Source: Elephas maximus indicus
Taxonomy: Eukaryota; Chordata; Mammalia; Proboscidea; Elephantidae
Length of the DNA stretch: 64,000 nt
Direction of reading: 5' to 3'
Assembly: GCF_024166365.1 (NCBI RefSeq)
Contig: NC_064836.1
Location: 4,588,001-4,652,000, forward strand
Below are positions 12,301 through 24,300 of this stretch, in pieces. Numbering within the stretch: the stretch's first letter is position 1; every line of letters starts with the position of its first letter. Position numbers and translations under genes: made by a program. The notes under the pieces were generated by a model, which was not told the DNA's origin, ran no database searches, and saw only the letters and a list, made by a program, of their open reading frames with translations.

Positions 12301-15300
12301 TTTTCCAAATATACAATAATAGATTTCTTTAAGCTTGGTATTTCTTAAGTGGTTGTTCTATCACTAGCTTTTCCACTCCTGTTTCAACCCAGTTTCCACC
12401 TTCAGAGATGACTATACCTCCACTCAATGCAGTATTAATCACATCAACAGATACTTAATATCAAAAACCCTTGTGAAAATATATGAGCAATAGAAAAAAA
12501 AAACTATATAGAGAGGAAGATGTATCTGATTTTGAATGAGAACAGCCTCCTAAGAATAATTTAAGAGGAAAAACCACCAAAGAAAAGGTTGAAAGAGCTC
12601 AAGACTTAAAAACAAAATTTCCTGAATATTAAAAATGGCCATAAATAAAAGGAAAATAAAACAAATTTTCAATATATATGATTGTCACATATGGGTAATG
12701 TAATTTATATAGATGTAGCTCTTACAATGAGCATGGGAAAACGATGAAACTGAACAGTCAATTCACGAAAAGAAAACCCAGTGGACACTGAAAATTAAAA
12801 AAAATGTCCAATTCATTAATAATTAAATAAACCAAATTAAAATGATTTTGTCTGCTGGATTATAAAAAATATAAAGATTAAAAATGCAAAGTTGACAAAA
12901 AGATTAAGAAAACGGCTTCATTTATTTAGTAACGAGAGGGGTATAAATCAGAATAAACTTTTTGAAGGACAATTTTGCAATTAAAAGAAAAAAAATCAAA
13001 TCTTTTTGTTTCGGAAATTCCACTTTAGAAAATTTAAAAAATAACAAAATAAATATAATTGATGTTTAACTAAAAAACAAAGTTTTTTTAAAATATATAA
13101 ATGTTTTGTTTAAAAATGTGCTGTTTGGAATATGAAGGTGTTGGAAAAACTAAACATTCATCAGTAAAGTGACTAGTTTAATTATGGCATATCTGCACTA
13201 TGGAATCCTATGCAGCCATTGAAAAGGGTAATGTGAAAGTATATTAAACAATGTTCATATGTTTTTAAGCAAAAAAAATGCAAGTTACATAAATTCTGCA
13301 TTTTTGTTGTGTATATACATAGTAAAATGTTTAGATCACTGTCTAAGTTAACAATTGTTTCAAGGAAGGTTACCAACATTTTCTGTTTTTTGCTACTTGC
13401 TTCTATTTATTTACTAACTTTTTGGTAAATAACAATGGTTTGCTTTTGTAATTTTGAAATGCTAATACTTTTTTTTTTAATACTTTAAATGGTTATTTTA
13501 ACTTACAGGACATTTATCATGTCATTGCCTATTTGTAAAAGTCACAGTGTAACATGTTCAAGGATCTATAGCAACTAGGGCAAATTAAAGGCTTTTAAAT
13601 ACAACTCTGGCTAGCAAAGCTAAAAACTGAGGCAAACATATAGATTTAAGATGGGAGGTGTATATTATTTTCTCATCATTATCGCAATTTAAATAACCAT
13701 TTTGATAACCGCCTCAATTCTCCGTTTGAAACATGAAATTTTTGTATTGTGCCTTATTCCAAAATACCTTCAGGATAGCTTAGAAACACATATTTATATA
13801 ATCAAGATGATATAATAAAAGTGGTCATTTATGTGAGGAAGTTGTAACAAAGGAGCTATTAATAATAAGCTCTACCAAGGAAAGAATCCATTGATTATTC
13901 TTCTCTTAGTCTGAGTACAAGAGAAGCAGAGACATTATGGGAAATAGTACAGGGAAAATTTCAATTAGGAGAAAGATAACACAAAAAAGCAACAAGGAAA
14001 GGACTAATGTAGTCCTAAACCTTAAGGTATTAAGAATTTTCTGCCTAAAGAACTGAGGGGGGAGAAGGGGCACTTGAAAACATTTATACAAATAATCATT
14101 TCCATGTTATAAAACATTATAAGAAAATCACGTAAAATATAAATGTAATAGCAAAGGAAATACAGTGTGTTCTCTGTCTTACCTAAGCAAACAGGTGGAG
14201 ATGTCCATTTTCCTTGTTCACAATGAGATGTCTTTGATCTCTTCAATAAATAATATTCATTGCACCTATATTCCACTGAGGATCCCGTTGTGTAGCTTGC
14301 CAACAACCCATCAACAATAGCCCCATTTATTAGACCAGGTGGAGGCTTACAGTTCTCATTGTTTTCTAAAAAAAGGGTTTATTTTAAAATCAATATGAAT
14401 TCATAGCTACCTAATGACATAATACGGTTACCCATAGTACAAAAAAGTAAAAAAAACAAACAAAACATTTAATTTTGAATCTGACTTTTGGCAATCCCAC
14501 AGACTAGAACTGTGCTCCATAGAGTTTTTGAGGCTGTGGTCTTTCAGGAGCAGATCACCAGGTCTTTCTTCCACAGCACCTCTGGGATGGTTTGAAACAC
14601 CAACCTTTCACTTAGTAGTGGAGTGCTTAAACATTTGCACCAGGGACTCCTCAATACTCGCACTATATCCTTTAGGACAACTGACTCATAAGTTCATCAG
14701 AAATGAGAGAAATGTTATATAGCACAAATGTCTTAAAAATTTACTGAGCAAAAATAAACAGCAAATGTTTAGCCTAAGAACAAGTAAGCGTTTTTTTCAT
14801 GTTTTGGATTTGAAAAAACTATGATACGGACATTCTGAAAATGTGTAGAAAGGGAAATACTGCTTAATGATCACAGTCAATTCTAAAACTGTCCTATGAC
14901 ATAATTCGCTTTTATTTTTTCCTTCTCATTCTTGTCCTAAAGGAATTTTACCAATCAACTCATGGATGAAATTTCCATTTTTTTTTTTTTCACTTTAAAG
15001 TCTCTCTTTTACTCTGGTAATATTATTTCTTTAGCATCGTAATATCATTTGCTTTATGCGATAAATATTCTTGTTAATATGTTTGTGAATATCTTTCCAG
15101 GATCTGATCAAGAAAAGAGAAGGATGACAGGAAGGGTAGCATCTAGGAATGACAGTGTTGCCTGCTGGTGTCCTGAAGTGAAATGGAAGACCAGGGACAT
15201 GTCTTAGAACGATATCAGGTTCATAACAGCTAAAGTAATATCGGCAAAACTGACCAGAAGTCAGGAACAGAGAACTCTACCCTAATATTTTAGGATGTTC

Positions 15301-18300
15301 TCGTAGCCAGTCACCCAATCCAGCATGCCCTTATTTTCTTTAGAAGTGAAGTGCATCATCACTTTTGTGCTGCCATTGAAAGCTCATAGGTCTTGGAGTC
15401 AAACAGCTGACGTGGTAGTGCCTCTCATTAATATGCATTCAAAAATGTTTAGTTTCTCATTTCTTTGAAAAAACATCAGTTGCTGTTGTGGCAATCCCAT
15501 GTGTGTCAGAATAGAACTGTGCTCCACAGGGTTTTCAATGGCTGATTTTTTGGAAGTCCTGTTTTTATCACCAGGCCTTTCTTCCAACGTACCTCTGGGT
15601 GCACTCAAACCTCCAACCTTTTGGTCGGCTAAAATGCTGCCTCCGTATACAAAGAAAGTAGCAGAATAGATGCAGTATTAATTTGTTTCTAACGTTTCCA
15701 AGCAGTTTCCTCCTGCTATGATTATGTGGATTAAATAAACAAAATGGAAAATTTTTACACACTAGGCTTAGCTATTGATGTTAATGTAGCATAGATACCA
15801 GCACACTCAGGGGGAAGTGTCCATTTTCCATGTTTACAAGTTATCTCATTTGATCCACGGATATGGTAGCCATCTTCACATCTATAGGTCACTTTATCCC
15901 CATGGTAATACATTTCAGAGTGCAGGTTTGCCCCACCATTCTCAATTAGAGGTGGTTCCTTACAGGCGATCTTCTCCTTCAGTTCTGAAAAGGTACGATC
16001 CAAAGAGCAGAGACCATTTAGCTGCACATGCAGATTTTGTTTTAGGAAAATTTTACTTGAGATGTTACTAACCAATGCATTTTGGAGGTTCTGTCCATTT
16101 TCCGTTTTCACAACGTATTTCTTCTAACCCCTGGATCTCAAAATTAAGCTCACATTGTATACGGACAGTTTCTCCATGACGATATGTTGTTGAATAATTT
16201 TTAATTTTGGAATTTAGAGGCAAAGGTGGAGGAGGGCATCTATTTCTTCTTCCTTAAGAAAAAACTTAGCATTTTTAGTCATATAAATACAAAAATGATA
16301 GTTAAAAATTAACAAGCACTTTTATTGTGCCAAGCACCATAACGAGTATGTTAGACAGACACTAGCAAGGGTCCCATGATCCCACCTCCTAGTGTTCACT
16401 CCCTTTTGTGGTACCTGTCCTCTTGAGGGTCTTTACAATATTGTGTATATAATTATGAATATGTAATTATGTTTCATAATATTGTAGTCCTTATCTTCCT
16501 GAAAGACTCTCTCCCATGCTGGTTGTGAAGACACAAACTGCCACATTGTGAGCTGCCAAATGGAGAGGCCTCCAGCTGACCTTTACCCAGAAACTGAGGC
16601 CCTGAGTCCCACAGCCTGCAAAGCACTGAATGCTGCCGACGGTGACAATGTGTTTGGAAGCAGGCCCTTTCCCAGTCAAGCCACAGAAGAGACTGCAGCC
16701 CCAGCTGACACCTTGATAGCAGTTTTGTTAGATCCTGAAACAGAGGATCCAGCTAATCTGTGTCTACCCTCCTGACCCATAGAAACTGTGAAACACTAAA
16801 TGTGTGTTGTTTTAAGCTGCTAAATTTGTGGTAACATTGTTATATAGCAGTAGAAAGCTAAACAACAAACATTATACATTCATTATCTCCTTTAATTCTA
16901 GAATTGCTGTATCAAGTAAGGACTATTATTTATCCTGTGTAAAAAAAAAAATTTTTGTGTGTGTGCGTGTGTACTATAGATAAATAAACTAAAATTTAAG
17001 AATTATTAGTAAGTGGCAGATTTATTCTTGAACCCATGTCTATTTGAATTCAAATCTCCTGTTCTTAAGCCTTGTATTAGTTTCCTGTTGCAGCTATGGC
17101 AAATTACCACAGTTTAGTGGCTTAAAACAATACAGTTTTGTTCTCTTATAGTTCCAGAGGCCAGAAGTCCAAAACCGGTTTCACAGGGCCGAAGTCAGTG
17201 TTCGCAAGGCTGCGTTTCTTCTGGGGGCTTTACTGGAGAATTAATTTCCTTGCCTCTGGTAGCTTCTGGAGGTTGCTGGTAATCCTCAGGCCATGACCTC
17301 TTCCTCGTATCACCCCAACCTCTTACTTCCATTGTCACGTGCTCTATTCCTTTTCTGCAGTCAAGTCTCCCTCCACCTCCCTCTTATAAGGACACCTGAG
17401 ATTACATTTATGGCCCACCTAGATAACCCAGGATCATCTCCCCATCTCAAGATCCTGATTTTAATCACATCTGCAAAGCTCCTTTTGCCGTATGTGGTAA
17501 CATTCACAGGTTCCAGATATTAAGACATGGACAGATGAGGGCATTATTCAGCCTCCCACACTGTCTCTCCTACTATTTACTAGTTATAGTAAATATGATT
17601 ATTTAGTATAGGGAATAGCAGGCATGTCGGCATACTGTCCAATTTTCAGTGATTGGGGTGGTTGCATGGCGTTTAAGTGCTCGAATGTTACCCAAAATGT
17701 TGGAAGATCAAACCCACCCAACAGCTCTGTGGGAGAAAGACCTGGCTATCTGCTTCAGTAAAGATTATGGCTTAGAAACCCTTATGGGGAAGTTCTCCTC
17801 TGTCATATGGCGTCAATGTGAATCGAAAATCGACTTGACAGCACCTAACAACCTTAACAGGAGTGGTGAGTAGCCTTTAAGTAGATCTGCCATTTATTTT
17901 TGAAATAACATGCTACAGATTACTTGCAAACGATCTGCCTCTCGACAGCAATAAGGTTGTTCAACATGACTGAAAAATCATAAAGCCACTACAATTATTG
18001 TTCAATACATTCATAGGATCACGATAAGTAAGGGAAATCCTATTGCATGTCTCTAGTCAATTCCCACTTTCATTCCTCCCAGCGCCTATTGCAAATCTTC
18101 ACCACTCTCTTCTAAGTTTTACTTCTCCTCTTGCTCCTGCCTGCCAATAGCTTTGTTTCTTATGTTACAGAAAAACTAAAAAAAACCCAGAGGCCGTCAA
18201 ATCCTTTCCTTTTCCCAGCCTTCATTTATCTTTTAAGGCCCAGTTCAAATATTATCCATCACCTCTGTGAATGCTACCCCAATACGCACTAAGCAGAAAA

Positions 18301-21300
18301 TCTGTTTACTCAAGCATTTTGTACCTGACTTTATTATGGCATTTGTCACATTGTATCAAGTATTTGTTTTCATATTTGTTTCCTCAGCTAGCCCAGGAGA
18401 TCCTTCCTATCACATTGTATGTGTGTGTAAATAACTATGGAACTGGTGTCTTTCAGACAGGTAATCAAACCACCTGTCTGAACACATCCAGTGATGGAAC
18501 TTAATGATAGCTATTATATTTTTGAACTGTGCTTGATAGATGACCGCTTTTTTAATTTTGACTTCTTTCTGATCTCTACCCCACTATTTTGGAGACTGTA
18601 TTTTCACATGAGGAAATATGTGGTCACTTGAGAAGGTGTCCTCCCAAAGTTAGGGTACACTAGACTGACTCATTTCCAGTAAGGAAAGCTATTCATTATA
18701 ATAATAAGGGGTTTAAAAATATAATAAGTCAAAGACACATCTACTCTTTAACTAATATCAAACAAGATTTCTTTGGAGGAAACATATTAAAGATTGCTGA
18801 AAACAGCATTGATTTATTAATGAAAATAAATAGCACCCAAGACAGGAATTAGATATTACCAAAGACACTTTGTTTTCTGAGCTCATAGAGATTAAAGCTG
18901 ATTAGTTTTATGAGTATGAAATAAATAATAATAACAATAATTACCTTCACATACAGGAGATTCTGGATACCAACCAAAATTATAGCACTGGATTAAATCA
19001 GATCCACTTAGATGATAATTTTCATGACAAAAAAACTGAACTACATCTCCTTCTTCATAGGTTTGCTTTACAGGATGAAAATAACCATTTTCTATTAACC
19101 TTAAAGCAGAGCACTTTAATTCTGAGAACGAAAGAATGAATAAGGATGCCAAGACGTTTTAATTTCTTCTGCTAGGACAAAATTCACTTACTACTTACAC
19201 GCTATATCTGGAATAGAAATTAGTACATTTTCCATAATCTGAAATAATAAAAAGCATATGAATTAATTATATATAGATATGTGTATAATATTAAATATAA
19301 CTGACTTAATTTAATTACGTGAGCTGAAAGGAATTTTTCCTACTTAAGAGCTTTAAATGACCAAAGGGGGCTACTATAAACAATAAAACCGGAAGGAAAA
19401 TATATATATATGAAAATTGGAACATAGTGAACATGACAACTGATAAATACTTCTGTAGGAGAGAAAGTTTTCAAAGTGAAAGTAGATTGCATTCAAAATG
19501 AGAACTTACTGGTACATTTTGGTGTGAGAGGCCATCCATGTGTGTGACATTCTGCCTCCTCCGTCTTCTTTCCTCCAGCTGTGTAGTAGCCAGTGGCACA
19601 TTCATATTGCACTTTATCACCCACTTTGAATATTTTCTGTGCTGTAGAATAATTTCCATGATATAATTCAGGGGCCAAACATGTTTCTTAAAAAAAAAAA
19701 AAATTAACGTTATTTATTTGACAAACCTTATCACTAAACCTAGAATATTAAAAAAGAAATCTCAAAATGTATTTTCATGGAACCTTAAGATTATGGAAAC
19801 TTTTTTGGGGGTGACATAGTGATTAAGAGCTACAGCTGCTAACCAACAGGTTGGTAGTTTGAATTCACAGGGGCTCCTTGGAAACTCTACGGGGCAGTTC
19901 TACTCTGTCCTACAGGGTCACTATGAGTAGTAATCTACTCGACGGCAATGGGTTTGGTTTTTTTTTCCTTAAGATTCTGCAGCAGAATCAATCCTTAGCA
20001 TAATTGCAAATAGTTTGCCTTTACCTCTCTCTTCCCTCTTTTTTTTTTCCATCCATCTAGTGGCTTAACTCCACAGCCTTCTACTCTTAACATTCTAGTT
20101 GACTGTACTTGACAAAAGGCCACAGTTCAAATGAAGGCTCGTGCAGTGACAATTATTTGCTTATGTGCCACCTGTGGATTTGCACAATGTAAATATCTGG
20201 CAACATACTAAGAAGGTATGTGTATTCAAATTATCATATTATTTTAAGTATATTTAATATTGGTTTAAGGAGCCCTGGTGGTGTCACGATTAAGTGCTCG
20301 ACAGCTAACCAAAAGGTTGATGATTCAAACCCACCCAGTGGCTCTGAGGAAGAAAAATCTGGCAATCTGCTCCCATAAAGATTACAGCCTAGGAAACCCT
20401 ACTGGGCAATTCTACTCTGTCACATGGGGTCTCTACAAATTGAAAATCAACTTGACCACACCTAACAACAACAGCAGCAGCATTGTTCTACAGTACAAAA
20501 TAATTTGCTTGAGCTCAAGTTCTTCTCTAATAAAGCTAATAGCAATTTATATATGTGGCAAGAAACAGTTTTATTGAGAAATTTTCATTTTATTCCTCTC
20601 CAGTTCTTTTTACTAATAAAGTGAAAATTGCTGATGTAGGTATGTTGTGGGGGTTGAGAGCCACTGGGTCAAGGAAAACAGCTAACATTTGAGAATAATA
20701 TAATAGCAACTTCTTGCTTTTGCAGACATAATGAAAAATAAGTTATATTAAATCAAATACTTACCAAAATAAAAAAGTATGAGCCTCACACGCCTTCACC
20801 TTCAATTTCAGGAAATGATTCTTAAACACATACCTTGTTCTTTTCTACAAGTTGGTTGAGAAGACCATCCATTGGAGAGACATTGAATGACTTCTTCATC
20901 TTTCCCTCCAGTGGTTTTGTATCCCAAAGCACAACCATAACGCATGTTCTCTTGAAATTTGTACAGCATCTTTACATCAGAGACATAACCATTTCTCAGG
21001 TCAGGCTTGGTGCATTTTTCTAAGGGAAAAAAATGCGTATTTCTTTGCTTAACTCAATAATCAAACCACCCTTGTCATTTAAGAAGGTGTAAAATTAGGA
21101 AAAAGGTTTAACATTACTTTTAGTTGGAATTTGAAAGAGAGAAAAAGAGAATTTCCACCTCTGAATTCCTTCATTTAATTTTGGAAATATCCTGCATCTA
21201 TTTTTTTTGAAAATGGATTTGGATTAACAATGATGTTCTTTATATTTACAAATCTCAGTTCTGATATTCATTTCTACCACCTAACACATATGCCTTTAGA

Positions 21301-24300
21301 AAATATATCCAGGGCTCTTCCTTTAATCAATTGTCATTAATAGCAAACAAAATAATTTATTTTGGGTTTACTTCCCAATATTAAGCCCACTGTGATACTT
21401 TCTAACATCACATACAAAAGCACATACCTATTTTATAGGTATGTGAAATTATTTTGCAAACACCTTAATGTGTAAACTGTTCAATCATTCTCACTGCAAA
21501 TATTTTGGAATCACCTAGCTTCACAGTAAGACTTGGTAGCCAGTCCGTGTAGACTGTGTTTGAATCACAGACAGGTAACTCAAAGCCTGTATGTTTATAG
21601 ACTTCTTTTTTTTTAAATAAATAATTGTTACAATGACGTATTAAATAACAAAAAATATCTTAGCATTGTATGAAGCTATATCATTTTTATAGGTCCCCTT
21701 GTTAGATCCTCACCAGCAAATCAGTTTAGAAAGGTTAAGGGACTTCTTCTCTAAGGTTAAGAGTACCATCGCCATCGAGTCGTTCCAACTCAGAGCGACC
21801 TTACAGGACAGAGTAGAACTGTCCCATAGAGTTTCCAAGGATCTCTGGTGGATTTGAACTGCCGACCTTTGGTTAGCAGCCGTAGTACTTAACCACTACA
21901 CCACCAGGGTTACGAGTAGCTTAGTTATATGTACTGTGTGGTATGCACTTATGAGAACTGTCCCATTTTAGCAGAAGTATCAACACCACTTTATAGATAA
22001 AAACTTAAGTTCAGAAAGTTTAAGTCACAGCACAGTGGTCAAGCTGGATTCACATGCAGGCAACCTGACTGCAGAGGTTCTGTATTAACATTACACTCCA
22101 CTGCTAAACTTGAGTTCTCCTCTCCTGGCTCCTGTATCAATGCTCTTCTCTCCAAGCTAAAAGAGTTAATACACCTAAAATGTTTAACTTATTTTTATGC
22201 TCTGGTGATGAATGAGATCTATTTATTGGAGTTAGTCTATGGTTTATGTTAATACTAAAAGTGCAATGCCTTTTTTATTTTTACATTTTGTCCTCAAATC
22301 ATAGAATGAATTATTATCCAAATGGTATGTTTACGGAATGCATCAGTCACAGTAATCTCTTGTACATAAAACTGACTTAACCAAAGCCCTTGATTCTGAA
22401 AAAAAGAGGAACTCTTAGCTCACGAAGCCAACTGATAGGCCTATAGCATAATCTGACATGAAATGATGAGATGAGTCAATCTGATTCTCTTTTCACAAAT
22501 GTGAACTCAAGTTCAGGGGAAAAAAAAAGATTTTTCATGGGTATTATGAGAGAAGAAGCAGGTACCCAAAGAAGAGGTGAGCCTTACCAATCAGTGATAA
22601 AACACTACAGTAACGATCTTGTACTTTCTGATGCCAACGTCTTAGGCCTTTTCCTAATTTCCTATGCACAGTGCTCCTTATAATAAGTTCCTTATTATGT
22701 AAAGTGACTCAATTGAGTTTCTACTTCTTGAAATGTGATAAATAAAACAATCTCAGTAATTATTCTTCTTGTCACAGGTTATTATTAAAACAAGTAAAGA
22801 AAAACAAAATTTTAATGTGGAATTATTTGCAGAATTGTAGAACATGCCTTCAATTTGTAGAAAGATAATGTAACAATAGTTTTTACTTTCCATATTTTAT
22901 GAGGCCCTCATTTTTACAAATTAAATTGAGTATTGAAAACATGGTATCGACCCATTCAGCTGACTTACTGAAGCACCTTGGTACTGGAGACCAGCCTTCT
23001 GTTGTACATGTGGTTTTTTCTTCTCGTTTCCCAGTTTCAGTTGTATAACCAGCCAAGCAGAAGAATGGCAATTTTTCATTTATGCCCATTGGAAAGTAAT
23101 GGCTTTTAAAAGTATAGTAATATTGGGCAATTCTTCCATTTTCTACACTAGGAAGATGGCAGGACTTCTCTGAAATAAGTAAACATAAAGCTGAAAATTG
23201 AAAAAGATATCTGAAACCATAAAATCTGTAGTGAAGTGACAATATATCTTTAAACATGCTTGCGGACACTTTAATTAGGACTTATTTTTTATTACCTATC
23301 TTTTTAAAGTGCTTTTGTGAAAATTCTAACATTATTTTTCTTTTTCAATCGGAATTAATCTGCCAGCAGCCCCAGCACCTAATAGTCAGGAGAAAACTAG
23401 GCAGGCTACTTTTTCGGGGGGGGGGGGAAAAAAACTTTCCCTAATTTTGTAAAACAGCACTGTCCAATAGAAATATAATTTGAGCCATTTGTGTAGTTTT
23501 AAAATGTCTAGTAGGAAAATTTACACAAATAAAAAGGAACAGGTAAAGTCAATTTTAATAATACATTTTTAACCCAATGCATTCAAACTATTTTCTTACG
23601 AAGTCTTTGAAATCCAGCATGTATTTACACTTAGAGCACAAGCTGTATGTCAAGTACTCAATAGTCACATGTGGTGAGTAGCCACTGTTTTCAATTGCGC
23701 AGTTCTAGAGTAGGTCAAATTCTCCTCAAGATTTTGAAATAAATGGCTTTTTAATATATAAAAGACAGAGAACTAACAAAAAAAGGTAAAACACTTGAGT
23801 AACCACTTCACAAAACAGGAAATATAAGGTGCCAGAAAGCTAGTAAAAGGTACTCAAGTTTATTAGTCATCAGGGAAACACAAATTCAAAATACTACAAG
23901 ATAGTACTGCTATGTGTCAACTAGAATGGCTGAAATGAAAAAGACAAAATAAATACTGAATATTGGCAAAGATGTGGAGAAACTGGAGCTCTCAGACTAC
24001 TGTAAGTGGAAATATAAATTGGTACCACCATTTAGGGGAAAATAGTTTGACACTATTTATTAAAGCAGGACATGCACATACTATATCACAAAATAGGAAA
24101 GCTTAAAAAGCACCCAAAGGCATGAAAAAGTATGTTCATGGCAGCACAATTCATATTAAGCTGGAAACAACCTAAATGTTCATTAATGGCAGAAAGATTA
24201 ATACATTTTATAATATCCCTACAGTGGAATATAACACAGCGATAAGAATGAATGGTGAATCTTACAAACATAATGTGTGAGAGAAGCCAGACACACATGA

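Noticed and set aside
16548-16775. A 75-codon ORF
   Set aside because: It falls in an MLT1-like LTR and has no recognisable product.
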